Assembly: GCA_947487835.1 (NCBI GenBank)
Contig: CANKXX010000001.1
Location: 372,001-436,000, forward strand
Direction of reading: 5' to 3'
Length of the DNA: 64,000 bases
From: an uncultured Microbacteriaceae bacterium
GTDB lineage: Bacteria > Actinomycetota > Actinomycetes > Actinomycetales > Microbacteriaceae
The stretch's first letter is position 1. Every line of letters starts with the position of its first letter. The notes beneath the pieces were generated by a model that searched no databases, had not been told where the DNA came from, and saw nothing but the letters and a program-made list of their open reading frames with translations. Shown piece after piece: positions 18,249 through 25,793 of this stretch. A program made the position numbers and the translations under genes.

Positions 18249-19346
18249 ATGACGCTGGTGGGCACGGTCCGAGACCTCGCCCGACTGCGGCTGCGCAACC
18301 AGCGCCTCCTCGACTCCCCCGCCGGATCCCCGGCCGACGCCGTGCGCTGGATGCTCGCCCTGCAGGCGCAGGACTACGCCGGGGCTCTCTGGTCGATCGG
18401 CGTGCGCGCCCCCGGATCCACCGTGGACGAGGTGACGGCGGCACTCGACGAGGGTCGCATCGTGCGGTCCTGGCCCATGCGCGGCACGCTGCACGTCACG
18501 GCGCCGGAGGATCTGCCCTGGATGCTCGAGCTGATCGGGCCGCGCATGCTCGCGACCATTGCGCCGCGCCGGCGCCAGCTCGGCATCACGGACCGCACCC
18601 TCGAGACGGCGGCGGACCTGATCCGTGGTGAGCTCGAGGGTGGCCGGGCCGCGACCCGGCCCGAGCTGTTCGCGACGCTGGAGAGCGCGGGCGAGTCCAC
18701 TGGTGGGCAGCGCGGCATCAACCTGCTCGGCGCCCTCTGCCAGTCCCGGGTGCTCTGCCTCGGTCCGCGGCGCGGTGCCCAGCAGACGTTCGTGCACTTC
18801 GACGAGTGGCTGCCCGAGGTCGCGCCCCGGGATCGCGAGGACGCGCTGCGGGAGCTGGCGTTGCGCTACTTCCGGTCGCACGGCCCCGCGACCGCGAAGG
18901 ACCTCGGCTGGTGGACGCAGCTGCTGGTGTCGGACGTGCGCGTCGCCGTCGCGTCCGCCCGCGACGATCTGGAGGAGCTCGAGGTGGACGGGGTTTCCTA
19001 CTTCCAGGCGGCGGACTCCCCCGCGGCCCGCGGCGAGGACGACGGGCGGCCCGTCACGTTGGCGCTGCCCGGCTTCGACGAGCTGCTGCTCGGCTACCGG
19101 GATCGCGCCGCCTCCCTCCGCCCGGAGGAGGCCGAGCGGGTCGTCCCGGGCAAGAACGGCCTGTTCCTGCCCACCATCGTCGACGGCGGCCACGTCATGG
19201 GCACGTGGCACCGCACGAAGCGCAGCCGGGAGATCCTGGTGGAGACGACGGAGTTCGCCGAGCTCGACGACGGCGTCCGCACCCGCTTCTCGGCGGCGCT
19301 GCAGAACTACGCCCGCTTCGTGGGCGAGAGCGTGCGGGAAGCCTGA
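18249..19346 (+). CDS. Winged-helix DNA-binding domain protein (AlkZ/YcaQ-related, HTH_42)
   Basis: 365 residues of the family containing DNA glycosylases of the AlkZ/YcaQ type and many uncharacterised actinobacterial members. Family features visible are LRNQRLL near the start, AVRWMLALQAQDYAGALWSIGVR (about 32-54), VRSWPMRGTLHVTAPEDLPWML (about 76-97) and the C-terminal LPGFDELLLGYRDR (about 274-287) with the GLFLPTIVDGGHVMGTW strand pair. Base-excision repair activity is possible but not demonstrated. GATACT lies 6 nt before the ATG, an imperfect leaderless -10. Its stop overlaps the FUSC gene start. Confidence 0.82.
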   Translation: MTLVGTVRDLARLRLRNQRLLDSPAGSPADAVRWMLALQAQDYAGALWSIGVRAPGSTVDEVTAALDEGRIVRSWPMRGTLHVTAPEDLPWMLELIGPRMLATIAPRRRQLGITDRTLETAADLIRGELEGGRAATRPELFATLESAGESTGGQRGINLLGALCQSRVLCLGPRRGAQQTFVHFDEWLPEVAPRDREDALRELALRYFRSHGPATAKDLGWWTQLLVSDVRVAVASARDDLEELEVDGVSYFQAADSPAARGEDDGRPVTLALPGFDELLLGYRDRAASLRPEEAERVVPGKNGLFLPTIVDGGHVMGTWHRTKRSREILVETTEFAELDDGVRTRFSAALQNYARFVGESVREA

Positions 19347-20410
19347 TGGCGCTGACCGCCCGCCTCCGCGCGGACAGCCGCATCCCCCTGCTCCAGGCGC
19401 TGAAGACGTCGATCGCCGCCGTCGTCTCCTGGTTCGTCTGCCTTGCGATCCTGCCCAACCAGTTGCCGATCTTCGCGGCCATCGCGGCGCTGCTCGTGGT
19501 GCAGCCGTCGGTGAACCAGTCCCTCGGCCGGGCCATCGAGCGCAGCGCCGGCGTCGTCGTGGGGGTGATCCTCGCCTACGGCGCGGGCCTGCTCTTCGGC
19601 GGCACGAGCTGGATCGTGCTGGCGTCCATCGTCGTCGCCGTGCTGATCGGCTGGGCGCTGCGGCTCACCCCCGGGTCCGCGGCGCAGATCCCGATCAGCG
19701 CGATGCTCGTGCTGTCGATCGGCGCGCAGTCCCCCGAGTACGCCGCGGCGCGGATCGCGGAGACGCTCATCGGCGCGGCGATCGGCGTCGTGGTGAACCT
19801 GCTGGTGGTGCCCCCGGTGATCCTGCAGCCGGCGCGGCTCGCCGTGGCGCGCCTGGCGCGGGACACGGCCGTCATCCTCGAGGACATCGCCGAGGCCGTG
19901 CAGGGGCGCCGCTCGTTCGAGGAGGTCGAGGCGTTGCTGGTGCGGGCCCGGGACCTGCGCGACGCGCGCACGAAGGCCGAGGCGTCGGTGGAGAAGGCGC
20001 GGGAGAGCCTGATGCTGAACCCCCGCCGAGCCCGGTATCGCGGCAGGCTGGAGCGCGACGAAGAGATGCTCGCGCGGCTCACGGTGCTCACCACCCGGGT
20101 GGTCGGCATGGCGCGGGCGCTGCGCGACCACTACGACGAGACCATCGGCGAGGAGCCGATGGCCCGCGCGATCGGCACGGAGCTGCGCCGCGCCGGGCAC
20201 GACCTGCGGCTGCTCGTGGTCAACGATCCCCGCCACGCGGCCGACCTCCCCTCGGACGTGCCCTTCGACGTGCCCGCGGACGAGCAGCCGGCGCTGACGA
20301 AGCCCATCCAGGCTGTGACGCCGAGCGAGGAGCACTGGGTGCTCATCGGCGCCCTCCTCGAGGACGTCCGCCGCGTCCGCGAAGAGATCGTGGGCGCGGA
20401 CTCCTCCTGA
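19346..20410 (+). CDS. FUSC-family (aromatic acid exporter-like) membrane protein
   Basis: 354 residues. The first half contains about five membrane helices typical of the FUSC/ArAE domain (LQALKTSIAAVVSWFVCLAI; LPIFAAIAALLVVQPSVNQS with the conserved QPS; GVVVGVILAYGAGLLF; IVLASIVVAVLIGWAL; IAETLIGAAIGVVVNLLVVP). The second half is a cytoplasmic alpha-helical region with coiled-coil character (about 200-270) and a charged tail. ATG 19346 overlaps the preceding TGA, so it is co-translated with the winged-helix gene. The exported substrate is unknown. Confidence 0.8.
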   Translation: MALTARLRADSRIPLLQALKTSIAAVVSWFVCLAILPNQLPIFAAIAALLVVQPSVNQSLGRAIERSAGVVVGVILAYGAGLLFGGTSWIVLASIVVAVLIGWALRLTPGSAAQIPISAMLVLSIGAQSPEYAAARIAETLIGAAIGVVVNLLVVPPVILQPARLAVARLARDTAVILEDIAEAVQGRRSFEEVEALLVRARDLRDARTKAEASVEKARESLMLNPRRARYRGRLERDEEMLARLTVLTTRVVGMARALRDHYDETIGEEPMARAIGTELRRAGHDLRLLVVNDPRHAADLPSDVPFDVPADEQPALTKPIQAVTPSEEHWVLIGALLEDVRRVREEIVGADSS

Positions 20411-20433
20411 CCCGGCGGCGCGGTGCGTTGACC

Positions 20434-20505
20434 CGTGGGCCTGTCGAAGGGACGTACCGTGCCCGCGGGGCTCGGCCCCACGGTCCCTGAGCCTGTCGAA
20501 GGGAC
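20434..20505. repeat. Two copies of the GTCCC hairpin repeat
   Basis: A partial copy (20434-20453, GGGCCTGTCGAAGGGAC core) and a full copy at 20482-20505 read on this strand as GGTCCCTGAGCCTGTCGAAG plus GGAC. They lie between the FUSC gene and the 13E12 gene. No gene is present here. Confidence 0.8.
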
Positions 20506-20553
20506 GCACCGATTTCGCTTGCTTGCTGCGCGAGCGAGTTCTCCACAGCGCCC

Positions 20554-20577
20554 AAAGTTTCCCATCGAAGAAACTTT
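20554..20577. promoter_or_regulatory. Perfect 8-8-8 inverted repeat in the 13E12 promoter
   Basis: AAAGTTTC and GAAACTTT with an 8 nt spacer. It lies 9 bp upstream of the TAGAAT -10 hexamer, where a -35 region or an operator would be. It is AT-rich compared with all neighbouring DNA. An operator role is inferred. Confidence 0.4.
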
Positions 20578-20585
20578 CTAGCTGC

Positions 20586-20591
20586 TAGAAT
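20586..20591 (+). promoter_or_regulatory. -10 hexamer of the 13E12 gene (leaderless)
   Basis: TAGAAT, then GTGTGCT, then ATG 20599. The 7 nt spacing favours ATG 20599 over the in-frame ATG at 20590, which overlaps the hexamer. Confidence 0.55.
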
Positions 20592-20598
20592 GTGTGCT

Positions 20599-22065
20599 AT
20601 GAGAAACCCGGCGACGACACTCCTCCGCACAGCGGATGCAGTCGCGCGTCTGGGCTCTTCTCCCGCCGCCTTCGGCCCACTTCCCAAGCAGGACCTCCTT
20701 GATGCCCTGCACGCTATCGCCGACCTGCGACAGTGCTGCGACACCTTCACCGCGTGGATCGCGGGCGAGCTGGATCGGCGGTCGAGCACCGACCTCGGCT
20801 CCGCGGGCCTGGCGCAACAGGAGGGCTATCGGACGCCTCAGGCGATGGTCGAGGCAGTCACGGGCGTGACCAAAGGCGGTGCGGTATCGATCCTGGAGGT
20901 GGGCAAGATGCTCGCCGAGACGGACGCCGTCGAGACCCTGCAGCGCGAGCACACGGAACTGCCCGCACCGCCGGTCCCGTGGCAGGCACCCATCGCTCAC
21001 GCGGTCACCGACGGACGGATCTCCATCGCCCAGGCGGACGCCATCCGCGCCGGCCTCGGCCTCCCCACCGATATCGTGTCGCCGGAGTCGCTACGCGAGG
21101 CGGCGGTAGAACTACTCAAGCATGCGAACACCCTCACTGCCGGGCAGTTGCACCGCCGGGCACGGCAGCTGCGTGATGACCTGAACGACACCGAGGTCGC
21201 GGATCGCGAGAAGGCCCAGCTCGAGCAGCAGCACCTGAAGGCGTGGAAGCGCCCGGACGGAATGGTGGAGGGCAGGTTTCTCTACGCACCCGAGCCGGGA
21301 GCATTCCTGCTCTCCGTTCTGGACGAGTTGACCAACCCGCGCCGGGGCGGCCCGCGGTTCGTGAAGGAAGAGGATCGGGCTCGCATCGACGCGATCGTGA
21401 CGGACCCGCGCTCCACCGACCGCCTCGCAGCCGACGGGTTCCTCGAACTCCTCCGCATCGGCGCAGACGCCGATCCCGGACAGGTCTACGGGTCGCGGAG
21501 GCCGTCGGTGCGGGTAGTCGTCTCGAAGGAGTCCCTACAGACGGGCGAGGGCCACGGGTCGATACAGGACTCCGGTGAGGCCGTGTCGATCGGCACCGTC
21601 CGCCGCGAGGTCTGCGCCACCGGCACCATCGCGGTGGTCCTCGACGATGACGGCCAGTGCGTCAACGTCGGACGCGAACAGCGCTTGTTCACCGCACGGC
21701 AGCGAATTGGCCTCGCTGTCCGGGATGGCGGCTGCATGTGGCCGGGTTGCGATCGGCCGCCCTCCTGGTGCGAGGCGCACCACATCAACCAGTGGAAACG
21801 AGACCACGGCAAGACCGACATCGCCGACGGTGTCCTGCTGTGCAAGCACCACCACCTGCTCCTGCACAACCGCGGCTGGGACATCACCCGGGCTGGTGGG
21901 ATGTACACGCTGGTACCGCCAAGATCGATCAGCCCAACCCGTGAGGGTAGGCACCTGGCGACGAAGAGCAGAGCGGTCCAGGACTGGAACCTCCGCCGCC
22001 ACCGCCTCCGACAACACGACCGAGCACCTGCCCATCCGCCTGAGCCAGCGTTACCCGGAGATTGA
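20599..22065 (+). CDS. 13E12-repeat family HNH endonuclease-like protein (DUF222)
   Basis: 488 residues. The DUF222/13E12 domain spans most of the protein (ADLRQCCDTFTAWIAGELDR near 42-61; VTGVTKGGAVSILEVGKML; HAVTDGRISIAQADAIRAGL). A C-terminal HNH module has DGGCMWPGCDRPPSWCEAHH, INQWKRDHGKTDIADGVLLC and KHHHLLLHNRGW, giving the paired cysteines and histidines of the zinc-HNH fold. This family is multicopy in mycobacteria and Microbacteriaceae and is often thought mobile, but its function is unknown. It is flanked on both sides by GTCCC/GTCGC hairpin repeats, and its promoter region is unusually AT-rich. Confidence 0.85.
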   Translation: MRNPATTLLRTADAVARLGSSPAAFGPLPKQDLLDALHAIADLRQCCDTFTAWIAGELDRRSSTDLGSAGLAQQEGYRTPQAMVEAVTGVTKGGAVSILEVGKMLAETDAVETLQREHTELPAPPVPWQAPIAHAVTDGRISIAQADAIRAGLGLPTDIVSPESLREAAVELLKHANTLTAGQLHRRARQLRDDLNDTEVADREKAQLEQQHLKAWKRPDGMVEGRFLYAPEPGAFLLSVLDELTNPRRGGPRFVKEEDRARIDAIVTDPRSTDRLAADGFLELLRIGADADPGQVYGSRRPSVRVVVSKESLQTGEGHGSIQDSGEAVSIGTVRREVCATGTIAVVLDDDGQCVNVGREQRLFTARQRIGLAVRDGGCMWPGCDRPPSWCEAHHINQWKRDHGKTDIADGVLLCKHHHLLLHNRGWDITRAGGMYTLVPPRSISPTREGRHLATKSRAVQDWNLRRHRLRQHDRAPAHPPEPALPGD

Positions 22066-22107
22066 CCATGCTCGCAACGCTGCGACACGGGAAGAACCGG
22101 ACCTCAC

Positions 22108-22396
22108 GGTCGCAGAGCCTGTCGAAGGGACGCAAGGCCGGCGAACGTCGCTTCGACAAGCTCAGCGACCGTGTGAAGCGGCTCCCGGAACCGGCGAACG
22201 CCGCTTCCACAAGCTCAGCGACCGTGGTGGACGTGTGCAGGACGGCCACCGATCTCGCGGCGGCAGCATCCGCATTCCGTCGCTGCTCGCGAAGCTCTCG
22301 GGAACTGTCGCCGCAGACTGGCGGGATCACGTCGGTCCCTGAGCCTGTCGAAGGGACGCAGGGTCGGGTTGCGTCGCTTCGACAAGCTCAGCGACC
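22108..22396. repeat. Five copies of the GTCGC/GTCCC hairpin repeat in both orientations
   Basis: The 480 bp gap between the 13E12 and YceI genes holds no gene. It has 24 bp repeat units at 22108-22131, 22147-22170, 22200-22223, 22334-22357 and 22373-22396. Three are the variant GTCGCTTCGACAAGCTCAGC plus GACC, in which both stem arms have changed together relative to GTCCC...GGGAC. One copy (22108) mixes the two arms. Confidence 0.8.
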
Positions 22397-22439
22397 GTGT
22401 TCGGCTCAGCGCGCTGTGAACAGGCGGGCGCGGGTACAC

Positions 22440-22473
22440 GAACGCGCCGCCGTTTCGGGACGGCGGCGCGTTC
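22440..22473 (-). terminator. Strong hairpin terminator of the yceI-like gene
   Basis: Perfect 14 bp stem, GAACGCGCCGCCGT at 22440-22453 and its complement at 22460-22473, with a 6 nt loop. It is 74 bp beyond the YceI stop codon and could also stop readthrough from the 13E12 gene on the other strand. Confidence 0.7.
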
Positions 22474-22546
22474 GGACGGGTTCCCGTCGGGTGTGCTCGC
22501 TAGGTGGTGCTCAGTGCCGGCGCTCGGTGGATCCGAGCGCTCGGGG

Positions 22547-23107
22547 TCACTTGGAGAGGACGGCCTGGAGCTCGAGCGTGATGGTGACCTTGTCACCGAG
22601 CAGGAAGCCGCCGGTCTCGAGCGCGGCGTTGTAGAGGAGGCCGAAGTCTTCGCGGTTGATGACCGTCTTGGCGGTCGCGCCGGCCTTCGAGTTGCCGAAC
22701 GGGTCGGTGGCGAAGCCGCCGAACTCGAAGTCGAAGGTGACCGGCTTGGTGACGCCGCGGATGGTGAGGTCGCCGTCCACCAGGAAGTCGCCGTCGTCGA
22801 CGCGCACGCCGGTGGAGACGAAGTCGATGGTCGGGTAGGTCTCGGCGTCGAAGAAGTCGTTCGTGCGCAGGTGCTGGTCGCGGTTCGGCTCGTTCGTGTC
22901 GATGGAGACGACGCGGGCGGACGCGGTCACGGAGGAGTCGAGCGGGTTCTCACCCGTGATGATCGTGGCGTCGAAGTCCTTGAACGTGCCCTTGACCTTG
23001 CTGATCATGATGTGACGGATGCTGAACCCGACCTCGGAGTGGGTCTTGTCGATGGTCCAGGTGCCGGCCACGTATCCGGGGATGTCCGTCGCGGTGGTGA
23101 TGCTCAT
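22547..23107 (-). CDS. YceI-family lipid-binding-like protein
   Basis: 186 residues, a lipocalin-like beta barrel that binds isoprenoid or fatty-amide ligands in characterised members. Signatures are YVAGTWTIDKTHSEVGFSIRH near the N-terminus, HLRTNDFFDAETYPTIDFVS at about 82-101, FLVDGDLTIRGVTKPVTFDF at about 108-127 and a C-terminal GGFLLGDKVTITLELQAV. There is no signal peptide, as is common for actinobacterial cytoplasmic YceI proteins. ATG 23107 has GGAG about 11 nt upstream. Divergent from the quinone oxidoreductase. Confidence 0.9.
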   Translation of the reverse strand: MSITTATDIPGYVAGTWTIDKTHSEVGFSIRHIMISKVKGTFKDFDATIITGENPLDSSVTASARVVSIDTNEPNRDQHLRTNDFFDAETYPTIDFVSTGVRVDDGDFLVDGDLTIRGVTKPVTFDFEFGGFATDPFGNSKAGATAKTVINREDFGLLYNAALETGGFLLGDKVTITLELQAVLSK

Positions 23108-23213
23108 GTGCTGCTGCTCCTTCAGGAAGTTCGGTGTGGGACTGCCCGTCCCAGTTCCATGCAAGTGCATTGATCGAGAAGTTATTCCGAACCCGCCAAA
23201 AAACTTCTGCGGG

Positions 23214-23219
23214 TAGCGT
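23214..23219 (+). promoter_or_regulatory. -10 hexamer of the quinone oxidoreductase gene (leaderless)
   Basis: TAGCGT, then TGGCGG, then ATG 23226. Spacing 6 nt. Confidence 0.5.
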
Positions 23220-23225
23220 TGGCGG

Positions 23226-24202
23226 ATGCGAGCCTGCGTGTACGAGGGCGCGGGCGACGCGTCCGTTCTGACCATCCGGACCGTCGAGGAGCCCGAGCTC
23301 GGACCGGGACAGGTGCTCATCGACGTGGCCGCGGCGGGAGTCAATCGCGCGGACATCGGCCAGCGCCAGGGCAGCTATCCGCCGCCGCCCGGCGCCTCGC
23401 CGCTCCCGGGCCTCGAGGTGAGCGGCGTGATCGCCGCGGTGGCCGACGGCTCGACCGCTCTCCGGGTCGGCGACCGCGTGTGCGCGCTGCTCGCGGGCGG
23501 CGGATACGCGGAACGCGTCGCCGTCGACGTCCGGCACGTCCTTCCGGTGCCCGACTCCGTGGACCTCGTGGACGCGGCCGGGCTCCCGGAGGCGGTGGCG
23601 ACCGTCTGGTACAACGTCTTCCAGCGCGGACGGCTCGCCCCCGGGGAGCTGCTGCTCGTGCACGGCGGCTCCAGTGGTATCGGCACCATGGCCATCCAGC
23701 TCGCGACCGCCCGCGGGTCGCGCGTCGCCGTCACCGCCGGCAGCCCGGCGAAGCTCGACGCGTGTGCGGGGCTCGGTGCCGGCATCCTCATCGACTACCG
23801 CACGCGAGACTTCGTCGCCGAGCTGCTCGAGGCGACGGGCGGCGCGGGCGCCGACGTGGTGCTCGACGCGATCGCCGGCCCCTACGTGGAACGGGACATC
23901 GCCGCCATCGCGATGGAGGGCCGTATCGTGCTCATCGGCAACCAGAGCGGCGGCGAGGCCGCGCTGCCCGTCGGTCGGCTGATGGCGAAGCGCGGCGAGA
24001 TCCACGGCACCACGCTGCGGGCCCAACCGGCGGACGCGAAGGCGGCCATCGTCCGCTCCGTCCTCGCCGAGGCATGGCCCCTGGTCGCGTCCGGCGCGGT
24101 CCGGCCGATCATGCCAGCCGGTACCCGCTGGAGCGCGCCGCCGAGGCGCAGCAGCGGATGGAGGGTTCCGGGCACGTCGGCAAGATCCTGCTCACCATGT
24201 GA
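23226..24202 (+). pseudogene. NADPH:quinone oxidoreductase-like MDR protein with a frameshift near the C-terminus
   Basis: Zinc-less medium-chain dehydrogenase. The reading frame from ATG 23226 runs through the whole catalytic core (PELGPGQVLIDVAAAGVNRA near 20-39, GLEVSGVIAAV, LLVHGGSSGIGTMAIQLA nucleotide motif) up to VRPIMPAG near 24119. The expected family C-terminus YPLERAAEAQQRMEGSGHVG and KILLTM follows at once, but in another frame ending at TGA 24202. One nucleotide appears to be missing at about 24115-24122. Without correction the protein would run on through 66 unrelated residues to 24317. Real inactivation and a sequencing error are both possible. Confidence 0.8.
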
Positions 24203-24213
24203 GCGGTGGCGCG

Positions 24214-24897
24214 TCAGGCGGCGCGCGCGACCGACGCCGCGACCGCGTCCAGCACGCTCGGCGCCGCGAGGATGCGGAAGTGCCCGCCGATCTCCATCTT
24301 CATGTTGCGCGCATTGACGAGCGCGCTCCCCTCGGGGATGTGCGGGTCGAACTCGGCGAAGATCGACGTGATGCGCGGGTTGATCTCCTCGCGCTTCGCC
24401 AGCGAGAGCAGTGTCTCGTCCGTCGACACGAACGCGCGGATGGCCCGGCCCGGGAAGAACCGCGCGTAGCGCGAACCGCCGAACGGCGTGTTGATCGCCA
24501 CCATGGAGTCGATCCGCTGCTCGGGATCCTCGAACGCCATCAGCTGCTTGCCGATCAGGCCGCCCTTGCTGTGCGCGACGATCACGACGCCGCGCAGGTC
24601 GTGCTGCTCCAGGTACGTGCGCGCGAGCTTCGCGCCCGCCGTCACCTCGCCTCGGTTGTAGCCGAGCGCCGTCACGACGTGCACCGGGTGCCCCTCGCGA
24701 TGCAGGCGCTCGATGACGGGACGGAGGAACTGCCAGCGCTCGTAGATGCCGGGCAGGATGAGGATCGGCGCCTGGCCGTCGCGTCCGTCGCGGTAACGGC
24801 GCGGGTTCAGCCGGAGGAAGAACCCGACCACCTGCCAGAACCCGACGTAGGCGTAGTCCAGCATCCAGCTGTAGCCGTTACGGATCAGCCTGATCAT
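24214..24897 (-). CDS. Alpha/beta-hydrolase fold lipase-like protein
   Basis: 227 residues. The nucleophile elbow is AHSKGG (about 109-114) and the oxyanion strand is APILILPGIYERWQFLRPVI. The C-terminal GGHFRIL supplies the likely catalytic histidine, and FAEFDPHIP may supply the acid. GYNRGEVTAGAKLA and DSMVAINTPFGGS resemble the triacylglycerol lipase or PGAP1-like group. The N-terminal MLDYAYVGFWQVVGFFLRL may associate with the membrane. It starts inside the stop of the upstream hydrolase (ATGA), so the two are co-translated. Confidence 0.8.
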   Translation of the reverse strand: MIRLIRNGYSWMLDYAYVGFWQVVGFFLRLNPRRYRDGRDGQAPILILPGIYERWQFLRPVIERLHREGHPVHVVTALGYNRGEVTAGAKLARTYLEQHDLRGVVIVAHSKGGLIGKQLMAFEDPEQRIDSMVAINTPFGGSRYARFFPGRAIRAFVSTDETLLSLAKREEINPRITSIFAEFDPHIPEGSALVNARNMKMEIGGHFRILAAPSVLDAVAASVARAA

Positions 24898-25739
24898 CGG
24901 CCCGCGTGCTCCTTCACCAGCTCCGAGATCTGCTCGGGAGCCGTGAACATGACGACGTGCGGTCCGGGCACCTCCGCGAAACGCCCGTCGGCCGCGAGGG
25001 AGGCCAGGTGCGTCGCCCAGGGCCGGGAGACGACGGGGTCGCGGTCACCACGGATCACGAGCACGCGCGCGGAGAGGCGCGGCACGCGCTCCTCGATCCG
25101 GTCCTTCAGGAGGTGCGGAACCTGCATCGCGTACCAGATCGGGCCGCAACGGAAGAGGTAGTCGGTCAGCACGGTCCAGTTACCGCGGAACGGTTCGCGG
25201 GTGATGTCGGTGGTGAGCCGGTAGGCGGCGCTCCAGAAGGTGCGCTCGGAGGGCGACATGGTGGGACCCATCAGCACCACGCAGTCGGTGAGGTCCGGAT
25301 CCTGCGTCAGAGCCTCGGAGACCATCTGGCAGCCCATCGAGTGCCCGATGAGCACCGGGTTCTCGATGCCCTCGGACCGCAGCACGGTCGCAAGCACCTC
25401 GCCGTGCTCGGCGATGGAGAGGTTGCGGCGCGGGCGCGGCGAGCTGCCGTAGCCGGGCATGTCGAGCAGGTGCACGATGCCCCGCTTGGCGAGCTCCTCG
25501 GCGAGCGGCTCGAAGTAGCGGAACGAGACGCCGATGCCGTGCACGAGCACGAACACCGGTGCGCCCGAACGCACCGTGCCGAACGTGCGGAGCACCACCT
25601 GCAGGTCGTCGACGACCACCCTGCGCACCTGGAACGCCGGAATGGTGCGGGTGATGCGGCTACGGGAGGGGCGCGGTCGGGTCGCGCGGGGAACGCGGGG
25701 GCTGCGTGGGGCTCGCACGGGATCGAGGGTTCGGGACAT
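24894..25739 (-). CDS. Alpha/beta hydrolase
   Basis: 281 residues. An Arg/Pro-rich N-terminus (about 1-35) precedes the fold. Features: FVLVHGIGVSFRYFEPLAEE (oxyanion HG), nucleophile GHSMGCQ near 130, catalytic acid in VLVIRGDRDPVVSRPWA, and histidine in VPGPHVVMFTAP. This is the pattern of meta-cleavage or haloperoxidase-like hydrolases with unknown substrate. TAGCGT at 25746-25751 is 6 nt before the ATG, so the operon with the downstream lipase-like gene starts with a leaderless mRNA. Confidence 0.83.
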   Translation of the reverse strand: MSRTLDPVRAPRSPRVPRATRPRPSRSRITRTIPAFQVRRVVVDDLQVVLRTFGTVRSGAPVFVLVHGIGVSFRYFEPLAEELAKRGIVHLLDMPGYGSSPRPRRNLSIAEHGEVLATVLRSEGIENPVLIGHSMGCQMVSEALTQDPDLTDCVVLMGPTMSPSERTFWSAAYRLTTDITREPFRGNWTVLTDYLFRCGPIWYAMQVPHLLKDRIEERVPRLSARVLVIRGDRDPVVSRPWATHLASLAADGRFAEVPGPHVVMFTAPEQISELVKEHAGR

Positions 25740-25745
25740 CCTGAG

Positions 25746-25751
25746 ACGCTA
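25746..25751 (-). promoter_or_regulatory. -10 hexamer of the alpha/beta-hydrolase operon (leaderless)
   Basis: TAGCGT on the minus strand, then CTCAGG, then ATG 25739. Spacing 6 nt. Confidence 0.5.
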
Positions 25752-25793
25752 CCCGATGGTTGCTGAACGGGCCCGGCGCCCCGGGGGCGCGCC

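Noticed and set aside
23141-23180. MarR-type operator ATGCAAGTGCAT upstream of the yceI-like gene
   Set aside because: Only a 5 bp inverted repeat with a 2 bp gap and no regulator gene nearby. Too short to separate from chance.
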